Positions 25,608 through 33,759 of a stretch of DNA of 64,000 bases are shown here, one piece after another (within the stretch, counting starts at the first letter, position 1; each line of letters opens with the position of its first letter). Made by a program: the position numbers and the translations under genes. The notes under the pieces were generated by a model. The model ran no database searches and had not been told where the DNA came from. It saw only the letters and a program-made list of their open reading frames with translations. Origin of the DNA: Geobacter sp. AOG1 (lineage in GTDB: Bacteria > Desulfobacterota > Desulfuromonadia > Geobacterales > Geobacteraceae); the NCBI RefSeq assembly GCF_019972315.1, contig NZ_BLIZ01000001.1, positions 1,810,513 through 1,874,512 of the forward strand, given 5' to 3'.

Positions 25608-26969
25608 ATGTTCGAAAACCTTTCCGATAAGCTTGACCTGGTCTTCAAGAAATTGCGGGGCCAGGGGGTGATGACTGAGGAAAACGTCAAGGAGGCCCTG
25701 CGCGAGGTCCGGCTGGTGCTGCTTGAGGCTGACGTTAATTTCAAGGTCGTCAAGGATTTTGTCGAAAAGGTCCGCAGTCGCGCGGTCGGCACCGAGGTGC
25801 TGCAGAGTCTTACCCCCGGCCAGCAGGTGATCAAGATTGTCCACGACGAGCTGGTCGCCCTCATGGGGGGTGGCGAGGACAACAGCCTTGACCTGGCAGC
25901 CAAGCCGCCGGTGGCCATCATGATGGTCGGTCTCCAAGGGGCCGGAAAGACCACTAGCTGCGGCAAGCTCGCCCGCTACCTGAAGGGTCAGCGCCGGCGG
26001 CCCCTGCTGGTGCCGGCTGATGTCTACCGGCCAGCAGCCATCGAGCAGCTGAAAACCCTGGGTCGGCAGTTGTCCATCGAGGTGGTTGATGCCCGTGCCG
26101 ATCAGGACCCGGTCGATATCTGCCGGGATGCCTTGCAGTATGCCGAGCGTTCGGGCTTCGATACGGTAATTTTCGATACCGCCGGCCGGCATCAGATCGA
26201 CGACTTCCTCATGGATGAGCTGGTCAGGATCAAGGGGGCCGTGGATCCCCGGGAAATCCTGTTCGTGGCTGACGCCATGACCGGCCAGGAAGCGGTCAAC
26301 GTCGCCAGCGGCTTCAATGAGCGCCTCGACATTACCGGTGTAGTGCTGACCAAGCTGGATGGCGACGCCAAGGGGGGGGCCGCCCTCTCCATCAAGGCGG
26401 TCACCGGCCGTCCCGTCAAGTTTGCCGGTATCGGCGAGAAGCTGGACGCCCTCGAAGTATTCCACGCCGACCGCTTGGTGTCGCGCATTCTCGGCATGGG
26501 TGATGTGCTGACCCTGGTGGAGAAGGCCCAGTCGGTATTCGACGCCAAGGATGCGGAGCGGCTCCAGCAGAAACTGAAGAAGAGCCAGTTCGACCTTGAG
26601 GATTTCAAGGCCCAACTCCAGCAGATCAAGAAAATGGGGTCCATTGATTCGATCCTCGGTATGATTCCCGGCGTCGGCAAGATGATGAAACAGCTCCAGG
26701 GGGCTCAGCCTTCGGAAAAGGAGCTGAAGCGGATCGAGGCGATCATCGATTCCATGACCCGCGCGGAGCGTGCCAACCACAGCATTATCAACGGTAGCCG
26801 CCGTCTCCGCATAGCCAAGGGGAGTGGTACCTCAGTACAGGAAGTCAACCAGCTCCTCAAGCGCTTCACCGAGGCGCAGCGGGTTATGAAGCAGTTGCAG
26901 AAGCTCGGCCCCAAGGGACTCATGAAGGGGATGGGTGGGCTTGGCAAGGGGATGTTCCCTTTTTCGTGA
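25608..26969 (+). CDS. ffh: Signal recognition particle protein Ffh
   Basis: 453 residues, the usual length. The N domain occupies about 1-90. The GTPase G domain has the P-loop GLQGAGKTTSCGKLA near 109-123, DTAGRHQIDD near 191-200 (the usual Leu is His here) and TKLDGDAKGGAALS near 248-261. The methionine-rich M domain has the RNA-binding SRRLRIAKGSGTSVQEVN stretch near 400-417. With 4.5S RNA it delivers inner-membrane proteins to FtsY. No 4.5S RNA gene was recognised in the window. It opens the operon running to yraN. Confidence 0.97.
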   Translation: MFENLSDKLDLVFKKLRGQGVMTEENVKEALREVRLVLLEADVNFKVVKDFVEKVRSRAVGTEVLQSLTPGQQVIKIVHDELVALMGGGEDNSLDLAAKPPVAIMMVGLQGAGKTTSCGKLARYLKGQRRRPLLVPADVYRPAAIEQLKTLGRQLSIEVVDARADQDPVDICRDALQYAERSGFDTVIFDTAGRHQIDDFLMDELVRIKGAVDPREILFVADAMTGQEAVNVASGFNERLDITGVVLTKLDGDAKGGAALSIKAVTGRPVKFAGIGEKLDALEVFHADRLVSRILGMGDVLTLVEKAQSVFDAKDAERLQQKLKKSQFDLEDFKAQLQQIKKMGSIDSILGMIPGVGKMMKQLQGAQPSEKELKRIEAIIDSMTRAERANHSIINGSRRLRIAKGSGTSVQEVNQLLKRFTEAQRVMKQLQKLGPKGLMKGMGGLGKGMFPFS

Positions 26970-27044
26970 CGTCGGTTATACTTCAGACTACATAAACGAG
27001 ACTCTCAGGCGGTCCACGGACCGTCACAACACCAGGAGGAAGAA

Positions 27045-27311
27045 ATGGCAGTAAAAATCAGGCTTGCCAGGGCAGGCGCAAAGAAGAAACCCTTTTACCA
27101 GATCGTCGTTGCCGACGTGCGGTCCAAGCGCGACGGGCGTTTTATCGCCAATGTCGGCACCTATGATCCGAACCAGAACCCCGCAGCCGTCACCTTCGAG
27201 GAGAGCAAGACGCTGGAATGGCTCGGCAAGGGTGCCCAACCGACCGATACCGTCAAGCAGATCCTCAAGCAAGCCGGAATCTGGGAGAAGTTCGTTTCCA
27301 AAGCCGTGTAA
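27045..27311 (+). CDS. rpsP: 30S ribosomal protein S16
   Basis: 88 residues, beginning [20 protein letters not shown] and containing [17 protein letters not shown], both diagnostic of S16. AGGAGGAAGAA before the ATG is a strong ribosome-binding site. A short palindrome CGGTCC-AC-GGACCG sits at 27010-27023 in the gap after ffh. Gene order ffh-rpsP-KH protein-rimM-trmD is conserved in many bacteria and supports a single operon. Confidence 0.97.
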   Translation: MAVKIRLARAGAKKKPFYQIVVADVRSKRDGRFIANVGTYDPNQNPAAVTFEESKTLEWLGKGAQPTDTVKQILKQAGIWEKFVSKAV

Positions 27312-27362
27312 TCCTGTTCCCCCCGGTCCGCCGGACATTCTACATCGACAGAGGATACCGAC

Positions 27363-27593
27363 ATGAAACAGCTTGTAGAAACCATCGCCAAAGCGCTCGT
27401 AGATGATCCCACCCAGGTGAAGGCAACCGAGGAGATGGAAGAGGATACGACCGTCATCAAGCTGACCGTGGCAAAAGAGGACATGGGGCGGATCATCGGC
27501 AAGGAAGGGCGGACCGCCAAGGCAATCCGGACTCTGCTGAATGCGGTTTCCACCAAGGATAACAAGAAGGCTGTCCTGAAAATCGTCGAGTAA
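27363..27593 (+). CDS. khpA: KH-domain RNA-binding protein KhpA/YlqC
   Basis: 76 residues, one KH domain. The GxxG loop is GKEG within MGRIIGKEGRTAKAIRTLL at about 40-58, and the N-terminal helix MKQLVETIAKALVDDP is typical. KhpA proteins bind RNA and in some bacteria pair with KhpB. It lies between rpsP and rimM, its standard place, and its TAA stop shares a base with the rimM ATG. Confidence 0.93.
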   Translation: MKQLVETIAKALVDDPTQVKATEEMEEDTTVIKLTVAKEDMGRIIGKEGRTAKAIRTLLNAVSTKDNKKAVLKIVE

Positions 27594-28114
27594 TGCCGGA
27601 TCGCACCGAACCGATTCTGATCGGCAAGATTGCCGCGACCCACGGGATCAGAGGGCAGCTGCGGGTGATCTCCTACTCGGGGGAACCTGGCAATCTGACC
27701 GGACTCAGGTCGGTGATGCTGAAGGGGACCACTGGCGACATGGAGTATTTTGCCGTTGCCGGGGCCGCGGTGCATGGCACGAAACTGCTCCTGACGCTCA
27801 AGGGGTATACGGAGATCAACCAGGTACTTCATCTTGTGGGACGGGAACTGTATACCGACCGGGATCAACTCCCTCCCCTCGATGATGGAGAGTATTACTG
27901 GTGCGACCTCCTGGGTTTGCGGGTCATGACTGACCAGGGTGACCTGCTGGGCAGCCTGACGGAAATCATTGCCACCGGTAGCAACGATGTGTACGTGATA
28001 ACCGCCGAAGAGCGGGAATACCTGATTCCCGCCCTGGCTGACGTGGTACTGGATGTCGACCTGGTTGCCGGTACCATGACGGTCAGCCCCCCGGAGGGGC
28101 TGTTCGATCTATGA
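27593..28114 (+). CDS. rimM: Ribosome maturation factor RimM
   Basis: 173 residues. N-terminal RimM domain beginning [18 protein letters not shown], the diagnostic G-K-I/V-x-x-x-H-G-I/L-x-G pattern, and a C-terminal PRC barrel with [16 protein letters not shown] and [15 protein letters not shown]. It helps 30S subunit maturation and binds S19. Start and stop overlap the neighbouring genes, so it is translationally coupled to both khpA and trmD. Confidence 0.96.
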   Translation: MPDRTEPILIGKIAATHGIRGQLRVISYSGEPGNLTGLRSVMLKGTTGDMEYFAVAGAAVHGTKLLLTLKGYTEINQVLHLVGRELYTDRDQLPPLDDGEYYWCDLLGLRVMTDQGDLLGSLTEIIATGSNDVYVITAEEREYLIPALADVVLDVDLVAGTMTVSPPEGLFDL

Positions 28115-28848
28115 AAATCGATATTCTGACGCTCTTTCCTGCCATGTTCACCGGCCCCCTGACCGAGAGCATCACTAAGCGGGCCGTGGAGAAAGGGCTT
28201 GTGGAAATAGGTCTCCACAATATCCGTGATTACGCCATCGACCGGCACCAGACTACGGATGATGCCCCCTATGGCGGGGGAGCCGGCATGGTCATGAAGG
28301 TTGAGCCCCTTACGGCCTGCCTTGAATCAGTTTTGGCGGAGAACCCCAAGGGACGTGTGATCCTGACCACCCCCGGGGGAAAGCCGTTTTCCCAAGGGAT
28401 GGCTGAGACCCTGGCCCGCGAAAAGGGACTTGTCATTATCTGCGGTCGGTACGAAGGGGTGGACGAGCGTGTTCGGGAACTGTTCGGTGCGGACGAGATA
28501 TCCCTCGGCGATTTTGTCCTGACTGGTGGAGAGATCGCCGCCATGGCCGTGACGGACGCGGTGACCCGCCTGATTCCCGGAGTACTGGGGAGCGCGGAGT
28601 CGGCTGCGGCCGATTCTTTTTCCGACGGGCTCCTTGAGTATCCCCACTATACCCGGCCCCCCGAGTTCAGAGGACTCGCGGTGCCTGAGGTGCTCCTGTC
28701 GGGGAACCATCGGGAGATAGACCGCTGGCGGCGGTGCCAGTCCCTGGAGCGTACCTTGCGGGAACGGCCCGACCTACTGGCCACCGCACGGCTGACCGAT
28801 GCCGATCGCCGCTGCCTGAGGGAGCTTGGCGACGGTGATGGACAATGA
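28111..28848 (+). CDS. trmD: tRNA (guanine-37-N1)-methyltransferase TrmD
   Basis: 245 residues, full length. SPOUT-class knot region [19 protein letters not shown] at about 143-161, preceded by [13 protein letters not shown] and [20 protein letters not shown] near 42-61. It makes m1G37 in tRNAs for CCN, CUN and CGG codons and prevents frameshifting. It overlaps rimM by four bases and the following methyltransferase by four, a tight operon. Confidence 0.97.
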   Translation: MKIDILTLFPAMFTGPLTESITKRAVEKGLVEIGLHNIRDYAIDRHQTTDDAPYGGGAGMVMKVEPLTACLESVLAENPKGRVILTTPGGKPFSQGMAETLAREKGLVIICGRYEGVDERVRELFGADEISLGDFVLTGGEIAAMAVTDAVTRLIPGVLGSAESAAADSFSDGLLEYPHYTRPPEFRGLAVPEVLLSGNHREIDRWRRCQSLERTLRERPDLLATARLTDADRRCLRELGDGDGQ

Positions 28849-29429
28849 CCATTTCGGATGTGCCTGCTGCCAACGTCTGCCTTGCCCTGCTCCACTATCC
28901 GGTCTATGACAAGAACCGGCAGGTGGTCACTACCGCAGTTACCAACCTGGACCTGCATGACATTGCACGAGCGGCACGGACCTTCGGTCTTCACCGCTAC
29001 TACGTGGTGACACCGGTCGCGGAACAGCAGAAACTCGCGGAGCGAGTAATACGGCACTGGCAGGAGGGGTGGGGGGCAACCTATAACCCCAAGCGCAAGG
29101 CCGCCCTCGACCAGGTTCGGGTGATCGCGGGACTCGACGATGTGCTGGTTGACATGACTGAAGCTTATGGCCGGACTCCACGGGTTGTGGTGACCGGCGC
29201 CGGTGAACGGGGAAATACCATTTCCTTTGGAGCACTGTCGGAACTCTGTCGTGACCGGGGCCAGCCGTATTTGCTTCTGTTCGGTACCGGCTGGGGGATG
29301 ACGAAGGAAATATTCGAACGGGCAGATTATGTACTTCCCCCCATTAAGGGCCCGTCGGAGTATAACCATTTATCGGTCCGTTCGGCGGTTTCCATTATTC
29401 TGGATCGCCTGTTCGGAGAACGGGAATGA
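28845..29429 (+). CDS. Predicted SPOUT-type RNA methyltransferase (Methyltrn_RNA_4)
   Basis: 194 residues. It opens [34 protein letters not shown] (shown here only as landmark, read in pieces): the HYPVYDK and [14 protein letters not shown] parts mark this family. The C-terminal part has [19 protein letters not shown] and [18 protein letters not shown], the glycine-rich SAM-binding knot of SPOUT enzymes. Target RNA is unknown. Its invariant place between trmD and rplS supports a role in tRNA or rRNA modification. Confidence 0.85.
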   Translation: MTISDVPAANVCLALLHYPVYDKNRQVVTTAVTNLDLHDIARAARTFGLHRYYVVTPVAEQQKLAERVIRHWQEGWGATYNPKRKAALDQVRVIAGLDDVLVDMTEAYGRTPRVVVTGAGERGNTISFGALSELCRDRGQPYLLLFGTGWGMTKEIFERADYVLPPIKGPSEYNHLSVRSAVSIILDRLFGERE

Positions 29430-29505
29430 CGTACTGAAGCAGTTAACATTCTGTATTGAAATGCTGAAAGAAAGTTTTGGCTAGCATAAGAAAGGAAGAA
29501 AGAAC

Positions 29506-29859
29506 ATGAACAAGATTGACGCCATCGAAATGGAACAGATGAAGAAAAACATCCCGCCGTTCAAGGCGGGGGATACCGTGCGGGTGCAAGTCAAGATCGT
29601 GGAAGGAGACAAAAGCCGTATCCAGGCCTTCCAGGGAGTAGTGATCGGTCGCCAGAATGGCGGTATCCGCGAGACCTTCACCGTCCGGAAAATCTCTAAC
29701 GGTATCGGGGTTGAGCGCTGCTTTCCGCTCCACTCGCCGATCGTCGATGCCATCGAGGTGATTACCCGTGGCCATGTGCGGCGGGCAAAACTGTACTATC
29801 TGCGCAAACTGCGCGGCAAGGCAGCGCGTATTCGCGAAAAGAAATACGTGGCACAGTAA
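29506..29859 (+). CDS. rplS: 50S ribosomal protein L19
   Basis: 117 residues. Diagnostic stretches are [36 protein letters not shown] and the C-terminal [35 protein letters not shown] upstream gives a good ribosome-binding site. L19 sits at the 30S-50S interface. A strong terminator follows, so some transcripts of the operon end here. Confidence 0.97.
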   Translation: MNKIDAIEMEQMKKNIPPFKAGDTVRVQVKIVEGDKSRIQAFQGVVIGRQNGGIRETFTVRKISNGIGVERCFPLHSPIVDAIEVITRGHVRRAKLYYLRKLRGKAARIREKKYVAQ

Positions 29860-29868
29860 CCGGCTGGA

Positions 29869-29898
29869 AGCCCCGGGTCTTCCCGGGGCTTTTTATTT
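29869..29898 (+). terminator. Rho-independent terminator after rplS
   Basis: AGCCCCGGG (29869-29877) pairs perfectly with CCCGGGGCT (29882-29890) around a TCTT loop, followed by TTTTATTT. The rnhB gene starts only about 12 bases further on, so rnhB needs readthrough or its own promoter. Confidence 0.9.
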
Positions 29899-29909
29899 AG
29901 GGCCATTCG

Positions 29910-30566
29910 GTGATGAGGGGACCCGTGGATCTGTTCGGTCAGTCACTGCAGCCGTCCATGCGGCAATTCGAAGAGCTGGCGACAAGACAGGGGTACCGGC
30001 AGGTGGCTGGTGTGGATGAGGCCGGACGTGGCCCTCTGGCCGGGCCGGTCGTCGCGGCAGCGATAATTCTCCCTCCGGGGGTCGATCTTCCCGGTGTCAA
30101 TGATTCGAAAAAGCTGACCCCCTCCCGTCGAGACAAGCTGTTTGACCTCATCCATTCCCGCGCGGTAGCGATCGGTGTCGGGATAGGGGACCATCTCCTC
30201 ATCGATCGCATCAACATCCTCCAGGCGACCCTTGCCGCCATGGGCCAGGCCGTAAACGCCCTCTCGCTACCCCCCGACTATCTCCTCATCGACGGCATTT
30301 CCTGCATTCCGCTTTCCATTCCCCAACGCACCATAAAAAAAGGGGACAGCGCCAGCATCTCCATCGCTGCCGCCTCCATCATCGCCAAAGTCACGCGGGA
30401 CCGGCTGATGGCCGTCTACGACCGACAGTACCCCGGCTACGGTTTTGCGGAGCACAAGGGGTACGGTTGTGTAAGCCACCTGGCAGCCATTGCATCTCTC
30501 GGCCCCTGTCCGATCCACCGCACCACCTTCCGGGGGGTGAAAGAACACGTGAAAGGTGAAAGGTGA
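29910..30566 (+). CDS. rnhB: Ribonuclease HII
   Basis: 218 residues from GTG 29910; ATG 29913 and GTG 29925 are also in frame, the last just after GAGGGG. The active-site motif VDEAGRGPLAGPV at about 34-46, the aspartate in LLIDG near 126, and SIAAASIIAKVTRD near 150-163 identify RNase HII, which nicks RNA in RNA-DNA hybrids and removes single ribonucleotides. The final codons (HVKGER) and TGA come from GGTGAAA heptamers, which extend the natural C-terminus by a few residues. Confidence 0.95.
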   Translation: MMRGPVDLFGQSLQPSMRQFEELATRQGYRQVAGVDEAGRGPLAGPVVAAAIILPPGVDLPGVNDSKKLTPSRRDKLFDLIHSRAVAIGVGIGDHLLIDRINILQATLAAMGQAVNALSLPPDYLLIDGISCIPLSIPQRTIKKGDSASISIAAASIIAKVTRDRLMAVYDRQYPGYGFAEHKGYGCVSHLAAIASLGPCPIHRTTFRGVKEHVKGER

Positions 30567-30596
30567 AAGGTGAAAGGTGAAAGGTGAAAGGTGAAA
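30555..30596 (+). repeat. GGTGAAA heptamer array between rnhB and yraN
   Basis: Six perfect GGTGAAA units followed by GGTGAGG. They supply the rnhB stop codon (TGA), the yraN start (GTG 30591) and probably its ribosome-binding sequence. The unit is the same as at 25,405, with 5.1 kb of operon between them. Confidence 0.95.
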
Positions 30597-30974
30597 GGTG
30601 AGGCGGGTTCGGACAACAAAAGCGTCGGCGAGCGAGGGGAAGGGATCGCCGTAGCCTACCTGAGGGGACAGCGATTTGCCATCCTGGAGCGGAACTTCCG
30701 CTGCAAGGGGGGTGAGGTGGACATCGTGGCCCGGGATGGAGGGACCATCGTATTCGTTGAGGTCAAGAGCCGTCGCAGTGAGTCCTACGGTCCACCCCAG
30801 TTGAGCGTCACACCCTTCAAGCAGCGGCAGATATCCAAGGCGGCTCTGACATGGCTGGCGAAAAACCACCGGCATGACGTCAATGCCCGCTTTGACGTGA
30901 TCGCTATCCTCCTGTTGGACCACCAGGTCCCCGTCATCGACCATATTCGCAATGCCTTCGACCTTGCGTATTGA
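30591..30974 (+). CDS. yraN: UPF0102 protein YraN
   Basis: 127 residues. The family landmarks are GERGEGIAVAYLRGQ, ILERNFRCKGGEVDIVARD and VFVEVKSRRSESYG; the Asp in VDIV and the E-x-K form a PD-(D/E)XK-like site. Its function is not settled although it nearly always follows rnhB. The GTG start and the first codons lie in the GGTGAAA array; earlier GTGs in the array run into TGA within six codons, so only the last one works. This makes the array part of the translation-initiation region. Confidence 0.92.
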   Translation: MKGEAGSDNKSVGERGEGIAVAYLRGQRFAILERNFRCKGGEVDIVARDGGTIVFVEVKSRRSESYGPPQLSVTPFKQRQISKAALTWLAKNHRHDVNARFDVIAILLLDHQVPVIDHIRNAFDLAY

Positions 30975-31097
30975 CCCCTGCGCCGGTTGCCGGATACAAA
31001 AACGAATTTTCCCCTGAGCACAGCGTCTTTTGCCGTGCATATCGTTGCAATACCCCCGTCCCTGTGGTAATAGTTGACGAAAAATGCGGAGACGACC

Positions 31098-31949
31098 ATG
31101 GATTTTACCGTTGCACTGGCACAAATCAAGCCGAAACTCGGCTGTGTTGCCGACAACCTGGCACTGGCGGAAGCGGCTGTGGCCGATGCAGTCAACGCAG
31201 GAGCCGGGTTGGTGCTCTTCCCGGAACTGGCCCTGACGGGGTATTTTCTCAAGGACCTCGTGCCTGATGTCGCTTTGAGCCTCGACGCACCCGAGATTAT
31301 TCGGCTGAAGGAACTCTCCCGTCACATAGCCATCGTTATCGGCTGCGTGGAGGTCTCTTCCGATTACCGTTTCTTCAATTCGGCCCTCTATTTCGATGGC
31401 GGGGAACTGAGGCATGTGCACCGCAAGGTCTATCTTCCCACCTATGGGATGTTCGACGAGCAGCGCTACCTCGCCCGGGGGGAACGATTCCGCGCCTTCG
31501 ACAGCCGGTTCGGCCGGCTGGGGATACTCATCTGCGAGGATATGTGGCACCTGTCGGCCCCCTATGTTCTTGCCATGGATGGTGCCACCACGCTCCTCTG
31601 TCTCTCCAGCAGCCCCGGTCGGGGGGTAAGCGAAGACGAAAGCCTCGGTTCCACGTCTGCCTGGCAGAAATTGACCGCCACAACTGCCATGTTCTTCAAC
31701 TGCCGGGTGCTCTACTGCAACCGGGTTGGCTACGAAGACGGTGTCAGTTTTTGGGGAGGGTCGGAGGTGGTGAGCCCCGCTGGAAGTGTGACAGCCCGGG
31801 GCAAGCTCTTTGAGGATGATCTGGTAATGGCCCGGATCGAAGAGGGGGAATTGCGCCGCGAGCGGATATTCTCCCCCCTGATGCGGGACGAGAGCCTGTC
31901 CGTCACCCTCAAGGAACTTGAACGGATTGACCGGGAAAGGGGATGCTGA
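31098..31949 (+). CDS. Nitrilase-superfamily amidohydrolase, probable glutaminase partner of NadE
   Basis: 283 residues from ATG 31098, seven bases after GGAG; the in-frame TTG 31074 is less likely. The Glu-Lys-Cys triad is visible: Glu in [11 protein letters not shown] (about 43), Lys in [14 protein letters not shown] (about 112), Cys in [11 protein letters not shown] (about 146). The sequence resembles the glutaminase half of glutamine-dependent NAD synthetase, and the NAD synthase gene starts within its last codons. The two probably form a split enzyme in which this subunit supplies ammonia from glutamine. Confidence 0.85.
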   Translation: MDFTVALAQIKPKLGCVADNLALAEAAVADAVNAGAGLVLFPELALTGYFLKDLVPDVALSLDAPEIIRLKELSRHIAIVIGCVEVSSDYRFFNSALYFDGGELRHVHRKVYLPTYGMFDEQRYLARGERFRAFDSRFGRLGILICEDMWHLSAPYVLAMDGATTLLCLSSSPGRGVSEDESLGSTSAWQKLTATTAMFFNCRVLYCNRVGYEDGVSFWGGSEVVSPAGSVTARGKLFEDDLVMARIEEGELRRERIFSPLMRDESLSVTLKELERIDRERGC

Positions 31950-32770
31950 TGGGAAGTCTTGGAATGAATACGACGCTCATGCGGACGATCCTGGTCGGGT
32001 TCATTCGCGAGGAGGTGCGGAAGGTCGGTCTCACGCGGGCAGTGCTCGGCCTTTCGGGTGGCATCGACTCGGCCCTAGTCGCTTTTCTGGCGGCCGAGGC
32101 TCTCGGCCCCGAGAATGTCCAGGCCATCATCATGCCGTACCGGACCAGCAACCCGGAGAGCGAAGCTCACGCGCGTCTGGCGGCGGAGCAGCTGGGGATA
32201 CGCCACGATGTGATCGAAATAACGTCGATGGTGGATGCCTATTTCGCACGCTATCCCGACGCCGACAACATGCGGCGGGGGAACAAGATGGCCCGGGAGC
32301 GGATGACCATACTCTATGACCATTCGGCGGCCTGGTCCGCGTTGGTACTCGGCACCAGCAACAAGACCGAACTTCTCCTCGGTTACGGCACCCTCTACGG
32401 CGACATGGCGAGTGCCCTCAACCCCATCGGTGATATCTACAAGAGTCAGGTCTGGCAGCTGTCGGAAGCGATGGGGGTGCCCCGGGTCATCATCGACAAG
32501 AAACCCTCCGCCGACCTGTGGGCCGGACAGACCGACGAACAGGAACTGGGCTTCACCTACCGGGAGGTTGACGAACTCCTCTACCACTTGATCGACCTGC
32601 GCTACAGCCGTGATGAACTGCTTGCCAAGGGATTTGCGGCTGAATTTATCGACAAGATCCAGGCCAAGGTGCAGAACTCCCATTTCAAGCGCCGCCTGCC
32701 GGTCATTGCCAAGGTCTCCAACAGGACCATAGACCGGGATTTCCGCTACTCCCGCGACTGGGGGAAATAG
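31943..32770 (+). CDS. nadE: NAD+ synthase
   Basis: 275 residues. The ATP pyrophosphatase P-loop LSGGIDSAL lies at 37-45, [18 protein letters not shown] near 137-154 and [18 protein letters not shown] near 190-207, all diagnostic of NadE, which amidates nicotinic acid adenine dinucleotide. The protein lacks the fused glutaminase domain, supplied by the overlapping upstream gene (7-bp overlap). ATG 31964 is an alternative start. Confidence 0.95.
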   Translation: MLMGSLGMNTTLMRTILVGFIREEVRKVGLTRAVLGLSGGIDSALVAFLAAEALGPENVQAIIMPYRTSNPESEAHARLAAEQLGIRHDVIEITSMVDAYFARYPDADNMRRGNKMARERMTILYDHSAAWSALVLGTSNKTELLLGYGTLYGDMASALNPIGDIYKSQVWQLSEAMGVPRVIIDKKPSADLWAGQTDEQELGFTYREVDELLYHLIDLRYSRDELLAKGFAAEFIDKIQAKVQNSHFKRRLPVIAKVSNRTIDRDFRYSRDWGK

Positions 32771-32908
32771 AAACGCGCTTTTTCCGCAATCTCTGCGTTG
32801 ATCTTCGCGATTCCTTGTGCGACGTAGCGATGTTTATGCCCGATTTATGGGTACTACGTCTCCGCGTCATCCCTCGATCGCCTTGACCTTGCGAAAAAAT
32901 CGCGTTTC
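32770..32908. repeat. Nested inverted-repeat element between nadE and rsmI
   Basis: The outer arms GAAACGCGCTTTTTCCGC (from 32770) and GCGAAAAAATCGCGTTTC (to 32908) are complementary at most positions. An inner pair GACGTAG (32821-32827) and CTACGTC (32854-32860) is perfect. The element fills the whole gap and includes the end of nadE. It looks like a MITE-type insertion or a structured rsmI leader. Confidence 0.6.
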
Positions 32909-32919
32909 CTGGACGATCT

Positions 32920-33759
32920 ATGCCATCAGGAACGTTATTCATAGTAGCCACTCCCATCGGTAATCTGGAGGATATGACCTTCCGGGCAGTCCGCATCCTC
33001 AAAGAGGTGGACCTTGTCGCTGCCGAGGATACCCGCCATTCCCGCAAGCTTCTGACCCATTTCGGTATTTCACGCCCTCTTACCTCCTATTACGATCACA
33101 ACCAGAACTTCAAGGGGAACTACCTCCTGGAGCGCCTGCAGGGAGGGGAGTCGGTGGCGCTCATCTCCGACGCAGGCACTCCCTGTATTTCCGACCCGGG
33201 CTATCAGTTGGTGCGGGATGCGGTAGCCGCGGGAATAACCGTGGTTCCGGTTCCCGGGCCATCTGCCGCCATTTGCGCCCTCTCTGCCGCCGGACTTCCT
33301 ACCGATGCCTTCATCTTTGCCGGGTTTCTGCCGAACCGCGCAGGAAAACGAAGGGAAAAGCTTGCCTCACTGGTCGCCGAGCAGCGCGTGATGGTCTTTT
33401 ATGAGTCTCCCAATCGGCTCCTTGCCACCCTGGAGGATATGCAGGAGCTGCTCGGTGCGCGAGAGGTGGTGGTGGCCCGAGAGCTGACGAAAATATATGA
33501 GGAGTTCGTCCGTGGTACGCTCCCTGTTGTCCTTGCCGAACTTGAGGGGCGGCAGATCAAAGGGGAGGTGGTGATCCTGGTTGCTCCTGCGGATGCTCCC
33601 GAAGCGCCGCCGGCGGAGGCTGTGCCCCAACTGCTCAGGCGCTGCCTGGCGGAAGGGGTTTCACTGAAGGATGCAGTAAAGCGTGTTGCGCTGGAAACGG
33701 GTCAAACCCGCAGTGCGGTATATGACGAGGCGCTCAGGCTCAAAGGAGAGGATGAATGA
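32920..33759 (+). CDS. rsmI: 16S rRNA (cytidine-1402-2'-O)-methyltransferase RsmI
   Basis: 279 residues, normal length. The tetrapyrrole-methylase fold motifs are clear: TLFIVATPIGNLEDMTFRA at 5-23, AAEDTRHSRKLLTHFGI near 36-52, LISDAGTPCISDPGYQLV near 82-99 and PVPGPSAAICALSAAGLPTD near 112-131. It 2'-O-methylates C1402 in the decoding centre. The next gene starts within its stop codon (4-bp overlap). Confidence 0.96.
   Translation: MPSGTLFIVATPIGNLEDMTFRAVRILKEVDLVAAEDTRHSRKLLTHFGISRPLTSYYDHNQNFKGNYLLERLQGGESVALISDAGTPCISDPGYQLVRDAVAAGITVVPVPGPSAAICALSAAGLPTDAFIFAGFLPNRAGKRREKLASLVAEQRVMVFYESPNRLLATLEDMQELLGAREVVVARELTKIYEEFVRGTLPVVLAELEGRQIKGEVVILVAPADAPEAPPAEAVPQLLRRCLAEGVSLKDAVKRVALETGQTRSAVYDEALRLKGEDE

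Noticed and set aside
25374-26780. 468-codon - strand frame opposite ffh
   Set aside because: It mirrors the GC-rich third positions of ffh and its N-terminus and C-terminus are not protein-like; ffh is certain on the + strand.
30267-31550. 427-codon - strand frame opposite rnhB, yraN and the nitrilase gene
   Set aside because: All three + strand genes have clear motifs; the opposite frame even runs through the heptamers.
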